From assembly GCA_002786855.1 (NCBI GenBank), contig PCUU01000052.1:4264-38686 (forward strand): a DNA stretch of 34,423 nucleotides, in the 5' to 3' direction. The notes under the pieces were generated by a model that did not search any database, had not been told where the DNA came from, and saw only the letters and a list, made by a program, of their open reading frames with translations. Below, one piece after another: positions 24,082 to 32,096 of the stretch. This DNA is from Cytophagales bacterium CG12_big_fil_rev_8_21_14_0_65_40_12 (lineage in GTDB: Bacteria; Bacteroidota; Bacteroidia; Cytophagales; Cyclobacteriaceae). Positions within the stretch are counted from its first letter, which is position 1. The number at the start of each line of letters is the position of its first letter. Position numbers and translations under genes: made by a program.

Positions 24082-25507
24082 GTGCTATTTAATTCAATTG
24101 AGTTCTTAATATTTTTGCCAGTAACCCTCATTGCTTATTGGCTTCTAAACAACTGTCTGAGAGCTCAGAATATCCTCTTACTACTGTCTAGCTATCTTTT
24201 CTACGGTTGGTGGGATTGGCGATTCTTAACTTTAATATTTGTTAGTACATTTGTAGATTTTTTTGTCGGTAGAAAAATACATGAAGTAAATGAAGCAAAA
24301 ATTAGGAAAAGGTGGAAATGGGTCAGCGTTGCCTTCAATCTTGGTCTTTTAGGTTTTTTTAAATACTATAACTTTTTTGTAAATTCATTTGAATCAGCTT
24401 TCGCTAGGCATGGGGTCAACTTGGACTCATGGACTTTGCAGATCATTTTGCCCGTTGGAATTAGCTTCTATACTTTCCAAACCATGTCCCATACCCTAGA
24501 TATTTACAATAACAAATTAAAACCAACTAATGACTTTATTTCCTTTAGTGCATTTGTTTCCTTTTTTCCTCAGCTGGTAGCCGGCCCCATTGAACGTGCG
24601 TCAAATCTTTTGCCTCAGCTACTCAACAAACGAGCATTCACCTATCAGCAGTCTGTAGAAGGATCTAAGGCTTATTCTATGGGGGATGTTCAAAAAGATC
24701 GTTATTGCCGACTCTTTGGCTCCATTGGTAAATGAAATTTTTAATAGTTATCAGAATCAGCCCGGGCAAGTACTTATTATGGGAGCAGTGCTTTTTGCAT
24801 TTCAAATTTATGGTGATTTTAGTGGGTACTCTGATGTTGCGAGAGGGATATCTAAACTGTTGGGAATAGAGTTGATGGTTAATTTCAATATGCCCTACTT
24901 TTCTAGAAGTATCGGTGAGTTTTGGCGTAGATGGCATATATCATTATCAACTTGGTTTAGAGATTATGTATATATTCCTCTAGGAGGATCCAGAGAGGGT
25001 AAACTGATTGGAATAAGAAATGTGTTTATAATTTTTGTTGTTAGCGGTCTTTGGCATGGTGCTAATTGGACATTTATTGTTTGGGGCTTGATTCATTCTT
25101 TACTCTTTATACCGTCCTTTTTGGTGGGAAATAATAGATTTTATAGTGGTGATTTGGTCAATCAAGGAAGTTGGCTACCTTCTATTAGTTCAGTATTACG
25201 GTTGTCCATGACTTTTATTTCAGTGACTTTGGCTTGGGTTTTTTTTAGATCCGAGAGTTTGGGCAATGCCATTGAATATTTAACGCTTATCCCTCAATTT
25301 TCAGAGGTTATTGAATCGGGTGTAGTGATTGGTAAAAAGATTCCCATCTACTTAATTTTGCTTATTGGAATTGAGTATCTCTTGATGCGAGGAATTCCGA
25401 AACCAATAGTTCGCCTGCGTTGGTTTTTTTATGTTTTGGCAGGAATTATAATTTACAGTTCCTTTCTTGAAAATCAAGAGGCTCAATTTATCTATTTTCA
25501 GTTTTGA
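24082..25507 (+). pseudogene. MBOAT O-acyltransferase (AlgI-like), broken by one-base frameshift
   Basis: The reading begins at GTG 24082 (L-F-N-S-I-E-F-L, the AlgI N-terminus), 10 bases after asnB. It stays in one frame to about 24666, then the family sequence continues in the next frame from 24668 (R-L-I-L-W-G-M-F-K-K-I-V-I-A-D). Removing one base from T-A-A-G-G near 24666-24669 restores a 474-residue protein of normal AlgI length. The later part keeps the family H-containing S-G-L-W-H-G-A-N-W and F-W-R-R-W-H. As it stands, the first frame stops at 24735, and an ATG at 24686 could allow re-initiation of the C-terminal half. MBOAT proteins O-acetylate exported glycans with a periplasmic SGNH partner, which is encoded next. 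Sequencing error cannot be excluded. Confidence 0.85.
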
Positions 25508-26445
25508 TGAGAAGGTTTTTAATAAAAGTAATCCTATATTTCTTAATTTGTTTTGGACTCATTATAGGTATTTATTTCTTTGGTGCACTCAAAAATGAAC
25601 CCTATGTTGATGCTTTTTACAGAAGGTTTACTAAACATCATTCAGGTTCAGTTATTCTAGGAACCTCAAGGGCAGCACAAGGAATAGAACCTAGTGTTTT
25701 GAATAAGTCTTTGGGTGGAGATTTTTATAATTTTAGTTTTACAATGCTGATGTCCTCTTTTGAGTTATCATACTTCAAAGCCATTCAGGCTAAGACTTCC
25801 TGGGCTGATTATGACCCAACTCGTATGACTATTATAGCCGTTGATCCTTGGTCTATTAGAGAGGTACTTTCTTTGGGGCCGGCTGAAGAAAGGATTGAAG
25901 ATGAATATTTATATTCTTATACCTCTAAGTGGTCTTATTTTAGACCGAATTTTAAGTATTTGTTCAACGAGAAAGTTCATTTATCTGGTCTCTTTGCGAC
26001 AAGAGAAAGATATGTAAATGAATTCGGCCGCTATGTAATACCTTTTGACACCACTTATTTGATTAATAATTATGAAAAGAGAGTTGAAGAGATTTTGCAA
26101 GTTTACAGAGAAAGACCAAGGTTTCGTGACAGTAAAATTTCTGAGTATAGATTAAATAGCTTAGTTCAAATCATTGATTATTGCAGCCAATTTGGGGAGG
26201 TTTATCTTTTGAGAATTCCAGTATCTCTAGAAATGAGAAATTTGGAGAATGAGCTTCATGCTGGTTTTGATGATCTAATGGATGAAATTTGCGCTAATCA
26301 TAAAATTGACTATTTAAATTTTATTCAAGAAAGTGCTAATTATCAAACGGTTGATGGAAATCATATTTGGAATGGAGATGTCGAGAGATTCTCTAGGGAA
26401 CTATCAAAGCAAATTATGCTTAAAAGAAATAGTTCTAATTTTTAA
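25507..26445 (+). CDS. SGNH-like membrane-anchored partner of the MBOAT acyltransferase
   Basis: The 312-residue protein starts with one membrane helix (about 5-26), so the rest is probably periplasmic. The first motif I-L-G-T-S-R (50-55) gives a candidate nucleophile S54. Near the end, D283-G-N-H286 fits the Asp-x-x-His dyad of SGNH hydrolases. This is the usual companion of AlgI-type MBOAT proteins (AlgX/AlgJ-like), which transfers acetyl groups to the glycan. ATG 25507 shares one base with the stop of the MBOAT reading; TTG 25504 adds one residue. The gene is intact although its partner is frameshifted. It is followed by a long spacer. Confidence 0.7.
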   Translation: MRRFLIKVILYFLICFGLIIGIYFFGALKNEPYVDAFYRRFTKHHSGSVILGTSRAAQGIEPSVLNKSLGGDFYNFSFTMLMSSFELSYFKAIQAKTSWADYDPTRMTIIAVDPWSIREVLSLGPAEERIEDEYLYSYTSKWSYFRPNFKYLFNEKVHLSGLFATRERYVNEFGRYVIPFDTTYLINNYEKRVEEILQVYRERPRFRDSKISEYRLNSLVQIIDYCSQFGEVYLLRIPVSLEMRNLENELHAGFDDLMDEICANHKIDYLNFIQESANYQTVDGNHIWNGDVERFSRELSKQIMLKRNSSNF

Positions 26446-26789
26446 TTACTTACAAACTATTTAATCACTTATTAGAATTCGTTTAGATAATAATTGAGTT
26501 ACTAACTTAGTGCTAAACTGATTGATTTTCAAATGAAAACTGTTTTATGATTTTCTATTGTGAGTTCCGAGGTATCGGAACGAAGGAACAATTAGGCTAT
26601 AGACCCTTCTCCCGAGACTTCGGGATCAGGGAAAGAAGCTTTTCATAGATGCTTAAGAAGCCAAATTTATTGACGGCAGGTCGATAGTTCATGCTTTGGT
26701 ATCTTTCTAAATAACCCTAAATAATAATTTGTCAAGACATATAGCCTTTGGTGTCAAGAGTCAATTTAACGTTTAATCAGCTTTTAATA
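26446..26789 (+). other. 344-bp gene-free spacer separating two transcription blocks
   Basis: No gene was found. The first half is very AT-rich. The centre holds two stem-loops (26565-26580 and 26604-26631), richer in G+C than their surroundings. No U-rich tail follows either stem, so a simple intrinsic terminator is not supported. A promoter for the cytidylyltransferase gene is expected near 26700-26789, but no exact TAnnTTTG box was seen. Confidence 0.6.
26565..26631 (+). repeat. Two palindromic stem-loops, REP-like
   Basis: The first is TTCCGA, loop GGTA, TCGGAA (26565-26580), a perfect 6-bp stem with 4-nt loop. The second is TCCCGA, loop GACT, TCGGGA (26610-26625), also perfect. It is extended by CCCT (26604-26607) pairing AGGG (26628-26631) across a symmetric 2x2 internal loop. 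Two similar stems with tetraloops about 30 bases apart resemble extragenic palindromic repeats. Confidence 0.7.
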
Positions 26790-27539
26790 ATGAACGTAGC
26801 CATAATCACTGCCCGAGCAGGCAGTAAATCCATAATCAATAAGAATATTTTAGAAGTTAAGGGTAAGCCACTTATCTATTACCCAATTAAGGCTTCTTTA
26901 GATGCGCTGAAAATAGATAAGGTCTTTGTATCGACTGATGGAGAAGGAATTGCCGAGGCTTCTGAAAAGTATGGAGCGATTGTAATTCCACGTCCAGATG
27001 AATTAGGAGGTGATACGGTCAATCACGGAGAGGTCATCAAACATGCCGTTGAATGGGTTGATGAACGCTACGATAACTTGGAGAACGTGGTACTGCTTTT
27101 AGGCAATACGGTGTATGTGGATGGATCAATCATTGATAAATGTCTTCAAAAATTGGATGACGAAAAGGAATTGGATTCTTGCATGACGGTTTGGGAGGCC
27201 CAAGATGACCATCCTTTCAGGGCCATGGAGATTTCTGATGAGGGTTTATTAAGACCTTATGGCAACGTGGAGCGCAATGTATCCACTGAAAGGCAGTCCT
27301 ATAAAAAAGCCTATTATTATGACCAAGGGGTTTGGGCATTTAGAAAGTATACCGTTCAGTCTCACGATGGGCCAAACCCATGGTGGTGGATGGGCAAAAA
27401 ATCCGCACCGGTCTTACGTACCTGGGTAACAGGTCGGGATATTCATACCTACTTTGATGTAGGTATTAGTGAATGGTGGCTAGAAGGTTTGGATAAGATT
27501 AAAGAAATTTTGAATAAAAGTTCAGAAGATGGTCTTTAA
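26790..27539 (+). CDS. CMP-sugar/acid cytidylyltransferase (NeuA/KdsB-like superfamily)
   Basis: The 249-residue protein has I-I-T-A-R-A-G-S-K-S-I-I-N-K-N (5-19), a divergent form of the CMP-NeuA nucleotide motif. V-S-T-D-G-E follows (about 48-53), and a late D-V-G-I-S-E-W-W closes the fold. It should couple CTP to an acid. It differs clearly from pseF in the window (A-G in place of G-G in the first motif), so a different substrate is likely. ATG 26790 begins at the conserved first strand; upstream TTG 26748 would add 14 unconserved residues. No synthase partner (NeuB/KdsA) is nearby. The 3' end overlaps the opposing FkbM gene by four bases. Confidence 0.78.
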   Translation: MNVAIITARAGSKSIINKNILEVKGKPLIYYPIKASLDALKIDKVFVSTDGEGIAEASEKYGAIVIPRPDELGGDTVNHGEVIKHAVEWVDERYDNLENVVLLLGNTVYVDGSIIDKCLQKLDDEKELDSCMTVWEAQDDHPFRAMEISDEGLLRPYGNVERNVSTERQSYKKAYYYDQGVWAFRKYTVQSHDGPNPWWWMGKKSAPVLRTWVTGRDIHTYFDVGISEWWLEGLDKIKEILNKSSEDGL

Positions 27540-28456
27540 AAATTGGGAGTCGCCATAATGTTTGATTGTCTTCTTAATTCAAATCTATTCACGTATTCGT
27601 CTAAATTTTCTTGATTAATGAACTCATCAAAGTCAATGTCTTGAAGATTGTATCCTTTTTCGAGAAAGAAAGTCAGTAATTCATTGGATTTAGAAATCCA
27701 GTCCATTTCATTCTTTTTCCAAATATCTGGAGAAAATTCAAATAGGCATGATGGTTTGAGTTTAGAGAATACTCGATTAGCTCCTTGAAGTACTTCATAT
27801 TCGAATCCTTCAACATCTATTTTGATAAAATTAATTTCACCTATTTGATGATTTTCAACATATTGATCTAAACTAATCACTTTAACCTTTTCACTTATTC
27901 CTTGTTGAACCTGATTTTCGAGTATTCGACCTCCACCTCTGTTACCTGGCATTTGAGTCAAAGTCAATGTGCCAGATTTACTTCCAAGACCTAGATTATT
28001 CGTGATCACATTCGATAAGTTGTTAAGTGAAATATTTTCGGTTAGAGCAGAATATATTTCCTTCTGAGGTTCAAAGGCATGAACTGATCCTTGATTGCCA
28101 GTGAGCATTGCGGATAATAAGGTGAAATAGCCAATATTAGCACCAATATCAATTACTACATCATTTGGTTTTACTGTTTGTGTAAAGTGCTTGGTGATGT
28201 TCTTTTCCCAGATTTTATGCTGATAGATATACCAGTCAACCTCACCAAACTCTGGGTTAACGGAAATCTTAAACTGGATTAACTGGGATAGCGAAATTTC
28301 TACTATAGTTTTATCCTTAAAAGTAGATCGTTGCAACAGTTTGAATGCACTAATGAGTACTTTCTTGAGTCCGATTGTTTTTAAAGCAGGTTTAATTTTT
28401 TTAAGAAATTTTGATTTCTTAATGCTTTGGTAGATTAGCACGTTTACTTTTGTCAT
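27536..28456 (-). CDS. FkbM family methyltransferase on the reverse strand
   Basis: The 306-residue protein has the SAM motif V-I-D-I-G-A-N-I-G-Y-F-T, then H-A-F-E-P-Q, and the family signature I-K-I-D-V-E-G-F-E-Y-E-V-L-Q-G. It should O-methylate a sugar of the glycan. It is the only gene in the window on the minus strand. Its stop overlaps that of the cytidylyltransferase tail to tail, and it is divergent from the dehydrogenase gene across 61 bp. It is strongly AT-rich (16 G+C of 60 at 27601-27660), unlike both neighbours, which suggests later acquisition. It differs from the other FkbM gene in having a longer N-terminal region. Confidence 0.9.
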   Translation of the reverse strand: MTKVNVLIYQSIKKSKFLKKIKPALKTIGLKKVLISAFKLLQRSTFKDKTIVEISLSQLIQFKISVNPEFGEVDWYIYQHKIWEKNITKHFTQTVKPNDVVIDIGANIGYFTLLSAMLTGNQGSVHAFEPQKEIYSALTENISLNNLSNVITNNLGLGSKSGTLTLTQMPGNRGGGRILENQVQQGISEKVKVISLDQYVENHQIGEINFIKIDVEGFEYEVLQGANRVFSKLKPSCLFEFSPDIWKKNEMDWISKSNELLTFFLEKGYNLQDIDFDEFINQENLDEYVNRFELRRQSNIMATPNF

Positions 28457-28517
28457 AATCGATCAATTATTCAGCTTTAAATAAAACGAATATACTTGAT
28501 TTACTAGAATTTAAAAT
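28457..28517. promoter_or_regulatory. Divergent intergenic region, probable back-to-back promoters
   Basis: This 61-bp AT-rich stretch separates two start codons that face away from each other, so it should hold start signals for both directions. No exact Bacteroidetes -7 box (TAnnTTTG) was found on either strand, so the call rests on geometry only. Confidence 0.35.
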
Positions 28518-29441
28518 ATGAGATTACTCACAACAACGTCTTCATTCGGAAAAGTAGACCCAAGGCCTCTTCAGCTACTGGAGGAAGCGGGCTTTGATAT
28601 GACCTTAAATCCTTTTGGAAGAACTTTAACAATAGAAGAGTCACTCTCTGTAATGGAAGGCTACGATGCCTTGATTGCCGGTACAGAAAAGCTTAATGCA
28701 GAGGTACTGGCTTCGGCCAAAAGCTTAAAGTACCTTTGTCGATTAGGAGCGGGCATGGATAATGTGGATTTTGAGGCTGCAGAAAAATTCAATATCAAAG
28801 TAGAAAATACCCCAAGTGCCCATGTGGATGGGGTGGCTGAACTTACCTTGGGAGGGATTTTGTCTTGCCTGCGAAGCATTGCCAACGCCCATACCAATAT
28901 TACCAATGGTGTTTGGGAAAAGCCAATGGGGGGACTTTTGAAAGGGAAAACAGTGGGCATTATTGGTTTGGGCAGGGTAGGTTGTAGACTGGTTGAGTTG
29001 CTCAGTCCTTTTAAAGTGAAGGTATTGGCCTTCGATGTCCACCAAAACACTGATTTCGCGAAAAATAACGGAGTCTTTTTCGTTACCATGGATGAATTGG
29101 TGACTATGTCCGATATTATTTCTATCCATACTCCATTTACGCCAGAAGCGAAACACATGATCAATGCGGATTTTTTTACTAAGGCGAAGAAAACCCTTTG
29201 CCTCGTCAATGCATCACGGGGTGGTTTGGTGGATGAGGCGGCATTATTTGCGTTTTTAAACGCAAACCCGAGTGCTTCTGCTTACCTTGATACTTTCGAG
29301 AATGAGCCTTATCACGGTCCATTATGTCAATTAAAAAATTGCACGCTGACCCCTCATATTGGCTCATATGCGAGCGAGGTAAGGATAAATATGGAGATGG
29401 AAGCTGCTCAAAATGTGATTAATTTTTTCAAGAAGAGATGA
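28518..29441 (+). CDS. D-2-hydroxyacid dehydrogenase (phosphoglycerate dehydrogenase-like)
   Basis: The 307-residue NAD-dependent enzyme has the Rossmann motif G-L-G-R-V-G (150-155) and the catalytic set R234 (N-A-S-R-G-G), E263 (E-N-E-P) and H280 (P-H-I-G-S). It oxidises a 2-hydroxy acid or reduces a 2-keto acid. It lacks the C-terminal ACT domain of SerA-type enzymes. Sitting between a cytidylyltransferase and an SDR/HAD pair, it probably makes an acid for the glycan and not serine, which is inference. Its stop overlaps the SDR start in ATGA. Confidence 0.85.
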   Translation: MRLLTTTSSFGKVDPRPLQLLEEAGFDMTLNPFGRTLTIEESLSVMEGYDALIAGTEKLNAEVLASAKSLKYLCRLGAGMDNVDFEAAEKFNIKVENTPSAHVDGVAELTLGGILSCLRSIANAHTNITNGVWEKPMGGLLKGKTVGIIGLGRVGCRLVELLSPFKVKVLAFDVHQNTDFAKNNGVFFVTMDELVTMSDIISIHTPFTPEAKHMINADFFTKAKKTLCLVNASRGGLVDEAALFAFLNANPSASAYLDTFENEPYHGPLCQLKNCTLTPHIGSYASEVRINMEMEAAQNVINFFKKR

Positions 29442-30319
29442 GCAAAGTTTTAGTAACCGGAGGAGCAGGATTTTTGGGAAGTCATATTGCCGATGCCTTA
29501 TCGGATCAAGGTCATCAAGTGACGGTGTTTGACCTTCATGAGTCACCCTATCTGAGGGCCGATCAAAGCTTTATCCATGGCGATATTAGAGATTTTGAAG
29601 CCTTAAAGGCACAAACCAAAGGGTTTGAATACATTTATCATTTGGCGGCTTTGGCAGATTTGAATGAGGCCAAATCTAAACCTCTTGAAACCGTGGCCAT
29701 CAACGTTCAAGGCACTGTAAATTTATTGGAAGCTGCGCGTTTGAACGGTATCCAGCGGTTTGTTTTCGGATCAACCGTTTACGTGTATTCACGCGAAGGA
29801 GGATTTTACCGCTGCAGCAAGCAGGCTTGCGAAAATTATGTAGAAGAATTCCAAAAGCGCTATGGCTTGGATTACACCATCCTGCGCTATGGCAGCCTTT
29901 ATGGCCCCCGAACAGACATGGCCAATGGGGTGTATCGATTGCTTAAAACTTTTATGGAGAAGGACGCTATGGAGCATAGTGGAAAATCTTCAGACCAAAG
30001 GGACTACATTCACGTATTTGATGCCGCTCGCTTAAGTGCAAGTATTTTGTCGCCTCAATATGCCAATAAACAATATATCCTTACAGGAAATGATCGCCTT
30101 CAATTGGCGGACTTGTATAAAATGTTCGGTGAGATTTTAGATAAAAAAGTAGAGGTGAAATTTTTGGGAGATATTGGAGCCTCCAATGGTCACTATAATA
30201 TTACCCCATATGCTTACACACCCAAAATTGGCCATAAATTGGTTTCGAATGAATATGTAGATATGGGGCAAGGATTACTTCAAGTGATCGAGGAAATCGC
30301 TTCAAAAGGAAACCATTGA
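29438..30319 (+). CDS. NAD-dependent epimerase/dehydratase (extended SDR)
   Basis: The 293-residue extended SDR has the cofactor site G-G-A-G-F-L-G (8-14) and the catalytic Y124-x-x-x-K128 (Y-R-C-S-K). Upstream are A-A-L-A-D near residue 70 and the S-T-V serine/threonine position near 112. It acts on a nucleotide sugar as a 4-epimerase, dehydratase or reductase; which one cannot be told. It overlaps its upstream neighbour by four bases (ATGA) and is followed by the HAD gene, so the three are probably co-translated. Confidence 0.85.
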   Translation: MSKVLVTGGAGFLGSHIADALSDQGHQVTVFDLHESPYLRADQSFIHGDIRDFEALKAQTKGFEYIYHLAALADLNEAKSKPLETVAINVQGTVNLLEAARLNGIQRFVFGSTVYVYSREGGFYRCSKQACENYVEEFQKRYGLDYTILRYGSLYGPRTDMANGVYRLLKTFMEKDAMEHSGKSSDQRDYIHVFDAARLSASILSPQYANKQYILTGNDRLQLADLYKMFGEILDKKVEVKFLGDIGASNGHYNITPYAYTPKIGHKLVSNEYVDMGQGLLQVIEEIASKGNH

Positions 30320-30324
30320 AAACC

Positions 30325-30999
30325 ATGCAATCCCTTCAAATAAAACGACCTAGTTGGGAAGAATTATCTCAATATGCCTGTGTGTTCTTTGATTTCGATG
30401 GTGTAATTGTTGAATCTGGCGATATCAAAACAGAGGCATTCATGGAACTTTATGCCGAATTCGGCATTCAAGAAGCGGTGAAAAAGCACCACTTAGAAAA
30501 TCAAGGTGTATCTCGATTCGATAAGTTTGAGTGGATTGCCAAATACCTGCTCAATGAGGTATATACAGCCGAAAAAGGAGCGGAGTTAAGCGCGCGTTTT
30601 TCTGCTTTGGTCAAGGAGAAGGTCATTGCATCGCCATCCGTACCCGGCATCGCGGAGTTGATTTTGGCATTGAGAAGAAACAGTGCCTTTTTGGTGGTAG
30701 CTTCGGGTACTCCAGAGGCCGAACTGAAAGAAATTATGAACAAAAGAGGGATTGATGTTCATTTTGACGAAATCCATGGCAGTCCTAAAAGTAAGGCGAG
30801 CATTGTTCAATCGGTAATGAAAGCAGGGGCTTACCCTTCAGGGAAATGTTTGTTCATAGGTGATGCAAGTACTGACTATGATGCGGCCCGGCAAGAGGGC
30901 CTGGACTTTTACGCGCGCTTAACTCCAGAATTGGCGGACTATTGGTCTTCGACCGATTACCGATTTGGTACTGAAGATTTCAATCAAATAGTATATTGA
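30325..30999 (+). CDS. HAD family phosphatase (beta-phosphoglucomutase-like)
   Basis: The product is about 224 residues. The nucleophile motif D23-F-D25-G-V-I is near the start, V-A-S-G-T-P is motif II, a K in S-P-K-S-K-A follows, and G-D-A-S-T-D-Y-D is motif IV. It has the cap insertion of the phosphoglucomutase-like subgroup. It should dephosphorylate a sugar or acid phosphate made by its neighbours, comparable to the KdsC or NeuB-route phosphatases. ATG 30325 is preferred; TTG 30316, overlapping the previous stop as TTGA, would add three residues. The 3' end overlaps the GT4 start. Confidence 0.83.
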   Translation: MQSLQIKRPSWEELSQYACVFFDFDGVIVESGDIKTEAFMELYAEFGIQEAVKKHHLENQGVSRFDKFEWIAKYLLNEVYTAEKGAELSARFSALVKEKVIASPSVPGIAELILALRRNSAFLVVASGTPEAELKEIMNKRGIDVHFDEIHGSPKSKASIVQSVMKAGAYPSGKCLFIGDASTDYDAARQEGLDFYARLTPELADYWSSTDYRFGTEDFNQIVY

Positions 31000-32096
31000 A
31001 GAAAAAAATCCTTTTCGTAAGGCCGACATTAGGCTATGGGGGAGCAGATAGAGTCACTTTAAACTTGTTGAAGGGATTTGATAGGGAGGCCTATACCTGC
31101 GATTTGGCTTTGATGCGGGCAGAGGGGGAGTTTATCCCCGACATTCCACAAGATGTCAAGGTCTTTGATTTAAAAGCAAATTCACTTTGGAGCATGTGGC
31201 AACCTTTAAAAAGGTTGCTCAAAACCTCTGACTACGACATTCTCTATTCTACCTGTGGGGGGGCTTCTATGCCGATGATGCTAGCGGTATTACTCGCTAA
31301 ATACAGAGGTGTGACAGTGGTTTCAGAGCGAAATATTCTGTTTCCACCCAATAAGAGCAAATTAAAGCGCAGATTGATGCTTTTGCTCAAAAGTGTTTTA
31401 TACAAAAGGGCAACCTGGGTTACGGCCGTCTCAAAGGGAGTGGCCGAAGAGTGTATTCAAGGCCTAGGACTGAGTCATGCGCGAGTAGTAGTGGTAAATA
31501 ATCCGATCATTAATGAAGATTTGGTATTGGGAAAGGACGAAATCCTAGAAAATACCTTCTTTCAGAAATTCGATCAGATTATGCTTTCTATTGGACGTTT
31601 CGAATGGCAGAAGGACTATGATACTTTATTGGAGGCTTTTGAAAAAGTCGCTCAAATCAACACGAATGTCGGCTTGTTCATTTTAGGAAAAGGCCCTCTG
31701 GCGGCTCATTACAAGGCCAAAATAGCGGCTATGGGGCTGCAAGAAAGAATAGAATTGGGCGGTTTCGATAAAAATCCTTTCAAGTACTTGTCGGCTTGTG
31801 ACGTGTATGTATTAAGTTCGCGCCATGAAGGAATGCCTGGAGTATTGATACAAGCGATGGCTTGTGGTACGGCCTGCGTGGCCACAGATTGCCCAACAGG
31901 ACCGAACGAATTAATTATCCATGAAGTGAATGGTCTGCTTGTGCCTGTAGGAGATGTGGAAGGTATGGCAGAAGCCATGCTCAAGATTCTTCATGACAAA
32001 GCGCTAAGGACCCGTTTTGCTCAGCATGCACCAGCGTCAGTGCTTAGATTTCATGCCGATAAGGCCATAACCTCTTATTTCAACTTTTTAGGCTGA
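30996..32096 (+). CDS. GT4 family glycosyltransferase
   Basis: The 366-residue GT-B enzyme starts M-K-K-K-I-L-F-V-R-P-T-L-G-Y-G-G-A-D-R-V, with the glycine-rich acceptor loop. It continues with S-I-G-R-F-E-W-Q-K-D-Y and the donor motif H-E-G-M-P-G-V-L-I-Q-A-M-A-C-G; the second glutamate of E-x7-E is Gln, a variant seen in the family. P-T-G-P-N-E-L-I follows. The start must be TTG at 30996, because the conserved N-terminus begins there and the next ATG is about 40 codons in; it forms a TTGA overlap with the HAD stop. A G7 run lies at 31257-31263. Confidence 0.9.
   Translation: MKKKILFVRPTLGYGGADRVTLNLLKGFDREAYTCDLALMRAEGEFIPDIPQDVKVFDLKANSLWSMWQPLKRLLKTSDYDILYSTCGGASMPMMLAVLLAKYRGVTVVSERNILFPPNKSKLKRRLMLLLKSVLYKRATWVTAVSKGVAEECIQGLGLSHARVVVVNNPIINEDLVLGKDEILENTFFQKFDQIMLSIGRFEWQKDYDTLLEAFEKVAQINTNVGLFILGKGPLAAHYKAKIAAMGLQERIELGGFDKNPFKYLSACDVYVLSSRHEGMPGVLIQAMACGTACVATDCPTGPNELIIHEVNGLLVPVGDVEGMAEAMLKILHDKALRTRFAQHAPASVLRFHADKAITSYFNFLG

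Noticed and set aside
26604-26639. Stem-loop as an intrinsic terminator
   Set aside because: No run of T follows the stem on either strand, so the standard terminator pattern is not met.
26748-26789. Upstream TTG start for the cytidylyltransferase
   Set aside because: The extra 14 residues are not part of the conserved fold; ATG 26790 begins exactly at the first conserved strand.
28661-29209. 182-codon minus-strand open frame opposite the hydroxyacid dehydrogenase gene
   Set aside because: It lies wholly antisense to a clearly conserved gene, has no recognisable domain, and its composition follows from the codons of the real gene.
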